DNA of 64,000 nt, taken from contig NZ_LN999826.1 of assembly GCF_001517625.2 (NCBI RefSeq), positions 1-64,000 of the forward strand, read 5' to 3'. This DNA is from Clostridium sp. AT4. Lineage in GTDB: Bacteria; Bacillota; Clostridia; Lachnospirales; Lachnospiraceae. Made by a program: the position numbers and the translations under genes. Below the pieces are notes generated by a model. It saw only the letters and a program-made list of their open reading frames with translations, was not told the origin of the DNA and ran no database searches. Shown here in pieces: positions 20,629-28,327 of the stretch. Within the stretch, counting starts at the first letter, position 1; every line of letters starts with the position of its first letter.

Positions 20629-21927
20629 ATGAAAAAGAAATTAGTTGTACTGTCGGTGGACTCGCTGTTTGACGAGGACATGGAATTTTTAAAAACTCTT
20701 CCTAATTTTAAGAAGATACTGGATCAAGGCTGTTACGCGGAAGGCGGGATGAGGAGTGTCTATCCTTCTTTCACATATCCCGCCCATGCATCCATTATCA
20801 CGGGAACCTGGCCGGAGTTCCATGGAATTTACCATAATGAGAAGTTAGATGTGGGAAATCCTTCGCCGGATTGGTATTGGTACCATAAGGATCTAAAGGT
20901 GGATACCATTTTGGATGTGGCTCACCGGCAGGGGCTTACGACTGCGTGCGTGGGCTGGCCCTGTATGGGAGCAGATCCCAATGTGGACTGGCTGGTGGCA
21001 GAGATTTGGCCTGAGAATGATAAAGTGGATCCCAGACCTATTTTAAAGACAGGATGCAGTGAAAACATGTTTGAGGCGGGGGGAGTTATGGAGCGCCATT
21101 GGCACAAGCTGAGAAAAACCACCCAGCCCTTTATGGATCACATGATGGTAGGTGCATCCTGCGATATCATACGCCGTTATCAGCCGGATATACTGTTTAT
21201 TCATCTGTCCCATCTGGATCATACCCGACATGCCAATGGGATTCATGGGCCGGCTGTGAACCAGGCGATCATTGCCAATGATGACTGGCTTGGCCGCCTG
21301 ATGGAGGCTGCTATGGATGCAGGGGTTTATGAAGATACAAATTTTGCAGTGATCAGCGATCATGGCCATTTGCCAGTGAAGCAGATGTTCAATCCCAATG
21401 TTCTTTTAGCAGAAGAAGGCTTCATCCGGTTGGATGAAAATGGAAGGATTGCCAGCTGGGATGCTTATTGTAATTCAACCTCGCTGTCCTGTCAGGTGGT
21501 GTTAAAAGATCCGGCAGACAAAGAGGTGAGGGATAAGCTGGAAGCGCTGCTGTACCAGATGAGGAAGAATCCTGCCTATGGTGTGGAATGTGTATATAAT
21601 AAGGAAGAGGTGGAGAAAGAGCAGCATCTTACCGGAGATTTTGAGTATGTGCTGGAAGGAATGGCAGGGACAAGCTTTGGAGCTGCCTGCACCGGGGAAG
21701 TTTTAGTGAAGCCGGATAATTCCGATTATAAATTCTCGGTAGCGTCTCACGGCCATCTGCCCCACAAGGGCCCACAGCCTGTATTTATGATAGCCGGACC
21801 GGACGTGAAGAAAGGGGCAGTGATCCCCAGACAGCGGATCATCGACGAGGCACCTACGTTTGCAAAGATTTTCGGGTTCGATCTGCCAGATGCAAAAGGT
21901 ACGGTTTTAAAAGAAATTTTAAAATAA
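20629..21927 (+). CDS. Alkaline-phosphatase-superfamily phosphodiesterase (NPP type), cytoplasmic
   Basis: A 432-residue metalloenzyme of the type I phosphodiesterase/nucleotide pyrophosphatase family. Asp11 (LSVDSL) and the nucleophile Thr49 (in YPSFTYPAHASIITG) are present, with later metal ligands in HLSHLDHTRHA, ISDHGHLP and SHGHLPHK. There is no signal peptide, so it should act on imported phosphodiesters or pyrophosphates. It lies between the permeases and the binding protein of a CUT1 transporter. This suggests the imported substrate contains a phosphoester; that is inference. A relation to phosphoglycerol or sugar-phosphate hydrolases is also possible. Confidence 0.85.
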   Translation: MKKKLVVLSVDSLFDEDMEFLKTLPNFKKILDQGCYAEGGMRSVYPSFTYPAHASIITGTWPEFHGIYHNEKLDVGNPSPDWYWYHKDLKVDTILDVAHRQGLTTACVGWPCMGADPNVDWLVAEIWPENDKVDPRPILKTGCSENMFEAGGVMERHWHKLRKTTQPFMDHMMVGASCDIIRRYQPDILFIHLSHLDHTRHANGIHGPAVNQAIIANDDWLGRLMEAAMDAGVYEDTNFAVISDHGHLPVKQMFNPNVLLAEEGFIRLDENGRIASWDAYCNSTSLSCQVVLKDPADKEVRDKLEALLYQMRKNPAYGVECVYNKEEVEKEQHLTGDFEYVLEGMAGTSFGAACTGEVLVKPDNSDYKFSVASHGHLPHKGPQPVFMIAGPDVKKGAVIPRQRIIDEAPTFAKIFGFDLPDAKGTVLKEILK

Positions 21928-21961
21928 ATTCCTACAAGGAGGAGAAAGGAAGGTACGTTTT

Positions 21962-23320
21962 ATGAAAAGAAGAGGAGCTTTGGTAATGAGCGCATTGCTG
22001 ATGACCTCGCTGCTGTCCGGATGCGGAGGCGGCCAGGCGGACGCTGAAAAGACTCAGGAGGCGGCGCAGACGCAAGCTCAGGGAGAAAACCAGTCTCAGG
22101 CAGAGGCTGGGGAGACATCTGCTGTGAATCCCGATGCTACGGAAGTTCTGTTCTGGATCAGTTTAAGCGGCGGTATGGGTGAGACGATTGAAGAGATTGT
22201 AAATAATTATAATGCCAGCCAGGACAAGGTTCATGTGACGGTAGAATTCCAGGGAAACTATTATGATATGGCAGCCAAGCTGCAGACAGCAGTTACTTCC
22301 GGCGAGATGCCTCATGTAGCACAGCTGGAAATGGGCCGTACAAAAATGTTTGCAGATTATGGCGTTCTTCAGGATATGACAGAACTGGCTCAGGAGGCAG
22401 GGCTGGATACCAGTATGTTTTTTGAAGGCCTTATGAGCAGCTGTGACTGGGGAGAGGGATTATATGCGCTTCCCTTTAACCGCAGCACTCCTATGTTCTA
22501 CTACAATAAAGATATGTTTGAAGAAGTGGGATTGGATCCGGAAGCTCCGCCTCAGACCTGGGATGAACTGAAAGAATATGCTGCAAAGCTTTCTATTCCC
22601 GACGAGCGATGGGGATTTGAGATGCCCATTGACGCCTGGTTCTACGAAGCATTTATTATGCAGTCGGATGGACGGATTTTGAATGAGGATGAGACAGACA
22701 TAGGCTTTAACAACGAGACGGGAACAGAACCTCTGGCTATGTGGAAGAGCATGATCAGTGAAGGCATCATGAAGGCGCCTCCAGGAAAAGAGTACAATTC
22801 CTATGAAGCAGCCCGCTCAGATTTCTCCGCAGGTATCACTGGCATGATTGTGACATCTTCCGGTGATCTGGGTACTCTGAACAGCTCCTGTGATTTTGAA
22901 GTAGGGACTGCATTCCTTCCTAAAAATACCCGGTTTGGTGTTCCTACCGGAGGAGCGAATGTGGTAATGATGGCTGGTTTGGAAGAAGATTCGGCAGCTA
23001 CCATGGATTTCCTGAAATACTTAACCAGCCCTGAGGTTGCAGCATATTGGGCTACAAAGACTGGTTATGTACCTTCCAGCCAGGCTGCAGCAGATACAGA
23101 TGTATATCAGGAGTATATCAGCGCTAATGGCAATGCCAAGACTGCCCTGGAGCAGATGCAGTACACGGATATTCCAAGACCCATCAATGAGGATTATCCA
23201 CAGATCCACTCTGAGATCATGATGACAGAGATTCAGCGCTGCATTGAGGAGCCTTCTTATACACCGGAGCAGGCTGTAACAGCAATCTCCGAGCAGACGA
23301 AAGCTCTTTTAGCTAAATAA
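21962..23320 (+). CDS. ABC transporter substrate-binding lipoprotein (CUT1 type)
   Basis: A 452-residue extracellular binding protein. The N terminus is a lipoprotein signal peptide with lipobox LLSGC (Cys21), then a low-complexity Gln/Glu/Ala linker and a family-1 solute-binding domain from about residue 58. It resembles UgpB/MalE-type proteins and delivers the substrate to the two permeases encoded upstream. AAGGAGGAGAAAGGAAGG lies upstream of the ATG. A strong hairpin lies after the stop. Confidence 0.92.
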   Translation: MKRRGALVMSALLMTSLLSGCGGGQADAEKTQEAAQTQAQGENQSQAEAGETSAVNPDATEVLFWISLSGGMGETIEEIVNNYNASQDKVHVTVEFQGNYYDMAAKLQTAVTSGEMPHVAQLEMGRTKMFADYGVLQDMTELAQEAGLDTSMFFEGLMSSCDWGEGLYALPFNRSTPMFYYNKDMFEEVGLDPEAPPQTWDELKEYAAKLSIPDERWGFEMPIDAWFYEAFIMQSDGRILNEDETDIGFNNETGTEPLAMWKSMISEGIMKAPPGKEYNSYEAARSDFSAGITGMIVTSSGDLGTLNSSCDFEVGTAFLPKNTRFGVPTGGANVVMMAGLEEDSAATMDFLKYLTSPEVAAYWATKTGYVPSSQAAADTDVYQEYISANGNAKTALEQMQYTDIPRPINEDYPQIHSEIMMTEIQRCIEEPSYTPEQAVTAISEQTKALLAK

Positions 23321-23343
23321 ACAAAGCAAGTATTATAACGTAT

Positions 23344-23372
23344 GGAAGCACAGGAATCAAACCTGTGCTTCC
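23344..23372 (+). other. Intercistronic hairpin after the binding-protein gene
   Basis: GGAAGCACAGG and CCTGTGCTTCC form a perfect 11-bp stem with a 7-base loop. No T run follows and deoC starts 38 bases on. It is probably an mRNA stabiliser or partial stop that raises binding-protein output, as seen after malE. Confidence 0.6.
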
Positions 23373-23409
23373 TGCATCAAAGGGAAAATGCATAAACATG
23401 GAGGAAAAA

Positions 23410-24078
23410 ATGGAATTGAACAAGTATATTGACCATACATATTTAAAGCCTTTTGCAATGGAATCGGATATTATCAGAATCTGTGACGAAGCAAAGAAAT
23501 ATCATTTCGCGTCGGTGTGCGTGAACCCCTGTAATGTTCCGCTGGTAGCAAAGGAGCTGGCAGGAAGCGATGTGGCTGTCTGCAGCGTAGTAGGCTTCCC
23601 TTTTGGTACTCATACTACTAAGACGAAGCTGTTTGAGACCAGAGAAGCTCTGGACAATGGAGCAGATGAAATCGATATGGTAATCAATGTAGGACGTCTG
23701 ATCCAGGGAGATGAGGCGTACGTGGAACAGGAGGTAGCCGCTTTGGTACAGCTGTGCCATGAGAGAGGAAAAATTCTCAAGGTTATTATTGAAACCTGCT
23801 ATCTCAATGAGGAGCAGATTAAAGCCATGTGCAGCATTGTGGAAAGTACCCATGCGGATTTTATTAAAACATCCACAGGCTATGGTTCCAGAGGTGCAAA
23901 TTTTGAAGATATTGAGCTGTTTAAGAAATACTTGAAGATACCGGCAAAGATGAAGGCCTCCGGCGGTATCCGTACTACGGAAGATGCGAAACGATACGTG
24001 GAATCAGGGTGTAGCCGTCTTGGAACGAGCAACGGTGTGTCTATTATGGAAGGAACGAAAGCACAGGAAGAATATTAA
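23410..24078 (+). CDS. deoC: Deoxyribose-phosphate aldolase
   Basis: A 222-residue class I aldolase that splits 2-deoxyribose 5-phosphate into glyceraldehyde 3-phosphate and acetaldehyde. The Schiff-base lysine is Lys153 in FIKTSTGYG, and the second active-site lysine lies in KMKASGGIRT. The N-terminal IDHTYLKP and SVCVNPCNV are standard. The ATG at 23410 has GGAGG upstream. An in-frame codon at 23365 lies in the preceding hairpin and was rejected. It is the last metabolic gene of the sugar locus. Confidence 0.95.
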   Translation: MELNKYIDHTYLKPFAMESDIIRICDEAKKYHFASVCVNPCNVPLVAKELAGSDVAVCSVVGFPFGTHTTKTKLFETREALDNGADEIDMVINVGRLIQGDEAYVEQEVAALVQLCHERGKILKVIIETCYLNEEQIKAMCSIVESTHADFIKTSTGYGSRGANFEDIELFKKYLKIPAKMKASGGIRTTEDAKRYVESGCSRLGTSNGVSIMEGTKAQEEY

Positions 24079-24153
24079 AGAATCCGGGGGATTATTTGTG
24101 TTGAGATAGCGGTTTTGAAGCTGCGGGAAAGGGAGAAGGAGGAGAAGATTGAG

Positions 24154-24852
24154 ATGGTGAGGGATATGATCGCCATGCTTTCCGATGTGAATCTGTTTTC
24201 AACGGTCATGCGCCTTGGGCTGGCTCTTCTTCTGGGGGGAGTTTTAGGCATTGAACGCGGGAGAAGGAGACGTCCTGCCGGTCTGCGCACATACATGATC
24301 GTGTGTATGGCCAGTGCATTGGTGATGCTTACCGGTCAGTTTCTGTTTGAAACATTTCATACAGGAGATCCTTCCCGACTGGGAGCCCAGGTCATAAGCG
24401 GCATCGGTTTTCTCGGAGCTGGAACCATCATTATCACTTCCAAACAGGTGAAGGGACTTACAACGGCTGCCGGTCTGTGGGCTTCTGCCTGTCTGGGGCT
24501 GGCAGTGGGAGCCGGTTTTTATGCCGGAGCTATCACATGCGGAATTTTTTTGCTTTTAGTATTTTCGTGTATGTCAAAGCTGGATACCCGTCTTCGCAAA
24601 AATGCAAAGCAAATCAGTTTTTTTGCAGAATTTAAGTCCATGAAAGCTCTGGGAGAATTTATCCATATGATGAGGGATAAAAATTACAAGATTTATGATG
24701 TAGAGATCAATCGGAGCAAGGATACAGTGGGAGATCTGGTGGGAGCTGTATTCTGGGTGGATTTAAATGCTCCTGCCGATCATGTTCAGGTCATTGCAGA
24801 TTTTTCCAGTTTTCAGGAGGTCAGGTATGTTGAAGAACTGGAGGTATTGTAG
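24154..24852 (+). CDS. MgtC/SapB-family membrane protein
   Basis: A 232-residue protein with a hydrophobic N-terminal half of four to five membrane segments and a soluble C-terminal domain. Family motifs are visible: LGGVLGIERGRRRRPAGLRT, ISGIGFLGAGTI and GLTTAAGLWASACLGLAVG. MgtC-type proteins are linked to magnesium limitation and membrane energetics, though many homologues have unknown roles. AAGGAGG (24137-24143) precedes the ATG at 24154; the upstream TTG at 24115 has no binding site. A strong terminator follows. Confidence 0.9.
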   Translation: MVRDMIAMLSDVNLFSTVMRLGLALLLGGVLGIERGRRRRPAGLRTYMIVCMASALVMLTGQFLFETFHTGDPSRLGAQVISGIGFLGAGTIIITSKQVKGLTTAAGLWASACLGLAVGAGFYAGAITCGIFLLLVFSCMSKLDTRLRKNAKQISFFAEFKSMKALGEFIHMMRDKNYKIYDVEINRSKDTVGDLVGAVFWVDLNAPADHVQVIADFSSFQEVRYVEELEVL

Positions 24853-24879
24853 AGCCGGGCTTTAAGCTGTTGTTTTTCT

Positions 24880-24928
24880 AAAAAGGAGATGAAACGTTTC
24901 ATATGTATGGCGTTCATCTCCTTTTTTG
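24880..24928 (+). terminator. Terminator after the mgtC-like gene
   Basis: AAAAAGGAGATGAA pairs with TTCATCTCCTTTTTT around an 18-base loop, leaving a T run. Confidence 0.9.
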
Positions 24929-24957
24929 ATACAGCGGATAAGCGGCCTAACAAAATA

Positions 24958-25049
24958 TGAAATAAAAATGGCGGAGTGCTTATCGTAACACTCCGTCGAA
25001 AGTCTCGCCGGGTTGCGCATGAAAAATCAGAGGCGTGGTGGGTTCTGTT
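24958..25049 (-). ncRNA. Unassigned small RNA, about 92 nt
   Basis: The minus strand has a consensus promoter. About 75 bases further along is a hairpin (arms 24972-24978 and 24989-24995, CGGAGTG/CACTCCG) followed by CCATTTTTATT. No plausible open frame with a ribosome binding site lies between them, and no gene on this strand follows. The product is therefore an independent short transcript. The family was not recognised. The ends are inferred from promoter and terminator positions. Confidence 0.6.
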
Positions 25050-25055
25050 GCTATC

Positions 25056-25083
25056 ATTATACAACGTTTATTGCGGCTGTCAA
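25056..25083 (-). promoter_or_regulatory. Sigma-A promoter of the small RNA
   Basis: On the minus strand, TTGACA (25083-25078), a 16-base spacer and TATAAT (25061-25056). Both hexamers are perfect. Confidence 0.8.
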
Positions 25084-25193
25084 GATTCATTTTCTTTTTG
25101 AGTTTCCGCAAACTGTAACTGTAATTAATTGTAACTTAATTGTTTCAAACATTCTGTTAAAATCTTTCTAATATGAGGAATTCAATGAAACAG

Positions 25194-25243
25194 GGGCATT
25201 GCAAAACGGAAAGCTTCCATAGGAACTTCGTTTTACAATGCCC
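25194..25243 (-). terminator. Terminator of argG
   Basis: A 15-bp stem with one mismatch (GGGCATTGCAAAACG against CGTTTTACAATGCCC) lies 22 bases after the argG stop. On the plus strand it is followed by TTCTCTTTGTTTT, so it could also stop leftward-facing noise. The 84-180 bases between it and the small-RNA promoter hold nothing recognised. Confidence 0.75.
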
Positions 25244-25265
25244 TTCTCTTTGTTTTATAAAATAT

Positions 25266-26498
25266 TTAGTTACTATTCTTCTCCGCCTTCATCTCAGCCA
25301 TCTTCATTGCACGAACCTTCAATGGCAGGCCGAACAGGGTGATAAATCCGTCTGCATCATGGTGGTCATAGAGGTCGCCGGTGGTGAAGGAAGCCAGGGA
25401 CTCGCTGTATAAGGAGTAAGGAGAGGTGGTTCCGGCCTTGATGATGTTGCCTTTGTAGAGCTTGAACTTAACCTCGCCGGTTACATATTCCTGAGTGGAC
25501 TCTACGAATGCCTGAACAGCCTCGCGCAGAGGAGTAAACCATTTTCCTTCATATACGATCTGAGCCATACGGTTGCTCATATCCTTCTTTACATCCATAG
25601 TAGCGCGGTCCAGAACCAGCTCCTCTAACTGCTTGTGAGCCTCCATCAGGATGGTTCCACCGGGAGTCTCATAAACGCCTCTGGACTTCATTCCTACTAC
25701 ACGGTTTTCTACAATATCTACAATACCGATACCATGCTTTCCGCCCAGCTCATTTAACTTGCGGATCACATCGGAAACCTTCATCTGTACGCCGTTTACG
25801 CTGGTGGGAACGCCCTTTTCAAAGGTCATGGTTACATATTCGCCTTGATCGGGAGCTTCCTCAGGAGTAACGCCAAGTACCAGCATATTTGCAAAGTTTG
25901 GCTCTAAGGAAGGATCCTCAAGCTCCAGTCCCTCATGACTGATGTGCCAGATATTGCAGTCGCGGCTGTAGCTGTGGCTGTGATCGAAGGGAAGATCGAT
26001 GCCGTGCTGCTTGCAGTATTCAATCTCATCCTCACGGGACTGCATTTTCCATACATCGGTCATACGCCAGGGAGCGATGATCTTGATGTCGGGAGCCAGA
26101 GCCTTGATGGATAATTCAAAACGGATCTGGTCATTTCCCTTGCCGGTAGCACCGTGGCAGATGGCAACTGCACCTTCCTTGCGGGCGATGTCAACCAGGC
26201 GTTTTGCGATGGCAGGACGGGCCATAGAGGTACCTAACAGGTATTTATTCTCATAAACAGCATCTGCCTTTACGCAGGGCATAATGTAGTTATCACAGAA
26301 ATCATCTACCAGGTCTTCAATATATAATTTGGAAGCGCCGGAAAGCTTTGCTCTCTCTTCCAGACCTTCCAACTCTTTGCCCTGTCCGCAGTCGATGCAG
26401 CAGCAGATTACATCATATCCAAAATTTTCCTTTAACCACGGAATAACAGCAGTGGTGTCCAGACCGCCGGAATAAGCTAAAACAACTTTTTCTTTCAT
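25266..26498 (-). CDS. argG: Argininosuccinate synthase
   Basis: A 410-residue ATP-dependent ligase joining citrulline and aspartate, the seventh step of arginine synthesis. The N-type ATP pyrophosphatase loop AYSGGLDTTA is at residues 8-17. The block CHGATGKGNDQIRFE and the DHSHSYSRDCNIWH segment match the family. The ATG at 26498 has GGAGG eight bases upstream and is preferred to the ATG at 26513, which overlaps that site. It is divergent from argC, and the shared gap carries ARG-box-like sites. Confidence 0.96.
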   Translation of the reverse strand: MKEKVVLAYSGGLDTTAVIPWLKENFGYDVICCCIDCGQGKELEGLEERAKLSGASKLYIEDLVDDFCDNYIMPCVKADAVYENKYLLGTSMARPAIAKRLVDIARKEGAVAICHGATGKGNDQIRFELSIKALAPDIKIIAPWRMTDVWKMQSREDEIEYCKQHGIDLPFDHSHSYSRDCNIWHISHEGLELEDPSLEPNFANMLVLGVTPEEAPDQGEYVTMTFEKGVPTSVNGVQMKVSDVIRKLNELGGKHGIGIVDIVENRVVGMKSRGVYETPGGTILMEAHKQLEELVLDRATMDVKKDMSNRMAQIVYEGKWFTPLREAVQAFVESTQEYVTGEVKFKLYKGNIIKAGTTSPYSLYSESLASFTTGDLYDHHDADGFITLFGLPLKVRAMKMAEMKAEKNSN

Positions 26499-26593
26499 CG
26501 TTATATCCTCCAAAAATTATATTCAACAATCTTTCATAAATATACACCACAATTCGGGAAAATGCAAGTATAAAATAAAAAAATAAAAAAATG

Positions 26594-26627
26594 TTGCATA
26601 TTATGCATCTTGGATGTATAATTATGA
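26594..26627 (+). promoter_or_regulatory. argC promoter overlapped by two ARG-box-like palindromes
   Basis: The promoter is TTGCAT (26594-26599), a 17-base spacer and TATAAT (26617-26622). TGCATATTATGCA (26595-26607) and TGTATAATTATGA (26615-26627) are palindromic, and their centres are 20 bases apart, two helical turns. They resemble ArgR/AhrC boxes and would block the promoter when arginine is bound. Confidence 0.7.
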
Positions 26628-26743
26628 AATCAAAACTCCAGAGGGAGAGATTCAGGGAAAAAGAACGGCTTATTTTCCCTCAAAAAATCTCAATTAGCGG
26701 GATGTTTAAATATGAATGGTTTCTTATATAAAGGAGAGTATGA

Positions 26744-27787
26744 ATGATGATTAAGGCAGGAATTATCGGATCCACAGGATATGCGGGAGGAGAGCTGGCA
26801 AGGCTTTTGCTTCAGAGAGAAGATGTGGAGATCAAATGGTACGGTTCCAGAAGCTACATTGACCAGAAATATGCATCTGTTTATCAGAATATGTTTAAAC
26901 TGGTGGATGCAGAGTGTATGGATGACAATATGAAGGAACTGGCAGAGCAGGTGGATGTGGTATTTACCGCTACTCCCCAGGGCTTATGCTCCACTCTGGT
27001 AAATGAGGATGTTCTTTCCAAAGTAAAGATCATTGACCTCAGCGCAGATTTCCGTATTAAGGATGTGGAAATTTATAAACAGTGGTATAAGCTGGAGCAT
27101 GGTTCACCGGAATATATTAAGGAAGCTGTTTACGGACTGCCGGAGATTAACCGGGACAAAATTAAGGATGCAAGGCTGATTGCCAATCCGGGCTGCTTTC
27201 CTACCTGTTCCTTTTTATCCACGTATCCTTTAGTGAAAGAAGGGATCATTGATCCCAATACACTGATCATTGACGCCAAGTCCGGCACCTCCGGGGCAGG
27301 AAGAGGCGCGAAAGTAGACAGCCTGTACTGTGAGGTAAATGAAAATATCAAGGCATACGGGGTAGGCGTCCACCGCCATACGCCTGAGATTGAGGAGCAG
27401 CTGTCCTATGCGGCAGGAAAGCCCGTTACCATCAGCTTTACCCCTCATCTGGTTCCCATGAACCGGGGGATCCTGGTGACAGCCTATGCCTCCCTTGCAG
27501 CGGATGTGACAGAAAAAGAGATCAGAGCCGCCTATGAGAAATATTATAAGAATGAATATTTTGTCCGCCTCTTAGAACCGGGAGTGGTTCCCCAGACAAG
27601 ATGGGTTGAGGGAAGCAATTTTGCAGACGTAAACTTCAAGCTTGATCCCAGAACTAAGAGGGTCGTGATGATGGGAGCCATTGACAATATGGTAAAGGGC
27701 GCAGCCGGACAGGCAGTCCAGAATATGAACCTGATGTTTGGCCTTCCGGAAAACACAGGCTTAAAGCAGGTGCCGTTATTCCCGTGA
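26744..27787 (+). CDS. argC: N-acetyl-gamma-glutamyl-phosphate reductase
   Basis: A 347-residue NADPH-dependent reductase for the third step of arginine synthesis. The N-terminal nucleotide-binding motif GSTGYAGGELARLL and the catalytic cysteine in NPGCFPTCS (near residue 149) are present. The C-terminal domain has the HRHTPEIEEQL block. AAGGAG sits seven bases before the first of two adjacent ATGs. The leader (about 26629-26743) has an 8-bp hairpin at 26654-26680. It begins an operon running to argD. Confidence 0.96.
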   Translation: MMIKAGIIGSTGYAGGELARLLLQREDVEIKWYGSRSYIDQKYASVYQNMFKLVDAECMDDNMKELAEQVDVVFTATPQGLCSTLVNEDVLSKVKIIDLSADFRIKDVEIYKQWYKLEHGSPEYIKEAVYGLPEINRDKIKDARLIANPGCFPTCSFLSTYPLVKEGIIDPNTLIIDAKSGTSGAGRGAKVDSLYCEVNENIKAYGVGVHRHTPEIEEQLSYAAGKPVTISFTPHLVPMNRGILVTAYASLAADVTEKEIRAAYEKYYKNEYFVRLLEPGVVPQTRWVEGSNFADVNFKLDPRTKRVVMMGAIDNMVKGAAGQAVQNMNLMFGLPENTGLKQVPLFP

Positions 27788-27849
27788 TACAGGGGCTGAA
27801 AGCCGTTTGACACATCATTTTTCAAAAGAGACAGGAGGGAGCAGTACCA

Positions 27850-28314
27850 ATGTCAGGAACAATGGAGATTCTGATCCGTGAAATGGCCATAGAGGATTAT
27901 GAAGCGGTATATCATCTGTGGACAGAGATCCGGGGCTTTGGAATCCGGAGTATAGATGATTCAAAAGAGGGAGTGGAGCGATTTCTGAAACGCAATCCCA
28001 CCACCAGCGTAGTGGCAGTTCAGAATGGACGGATTGTGGGAAATATTCTCTGCGGCCATGACGGGCGCACGGGCTGCTTCTATCATGTCTGTGTAGATCC
28101 GGATTACCGCAAGCACGGGATTGGTTACCGGATGGTAAGAGCCGCCATTCACGCCCTGCAGAAAGAGGGTGTCAGCAAGATCAGCCTCATTGCCTTTAAG
28201 AGCAATGAGATTGGAAATGCCTTCTGGCAGGGCATTGGCTGGACGGAACGGGAAGATATCAACAGCTATGAATTTATATTGAATGAGGAAAATATCACAC
28301 GGTTTGTAAAATAG
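27850..28314 (+). CDS. GNAT-family N-acetyltransferase inside the arginine operon
   Basis: A 154-residue single-domain GNAT protein. The acetyl-CoA-binding motif is V-D-P-D-Y-R-K-H-G-I-G-Y near residues 80-91, followed by helix and the NAFWQGIGWTERED segment near 118. It lies between argC and argJ, with AGGAGGGAG before the ATG and 13 bases before argJ. Short GNAT proteins serve as N-acetylglutamate synthases in some bacteria, so this could supply the first step of the pathway. Other amino-group or ribosomal-protein substrates remain possible. Confidence 0.8.
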   Translation: MSGTMEILIREMAIEDYEAVYHLWTEIRGFGIRSIDDSKEGVERFLKRNPTTSVVAVQNGRIVGNILCGHDGRTGCFYHVCVDPDYRKHGIGYRMVRAAIHALQKEGVSKISLIAFKSNEIGNAFWQGIGWTEREDINSYEFILNEENITRFVK

Positions 28315-28327
28315 GAGGAAATGTATT

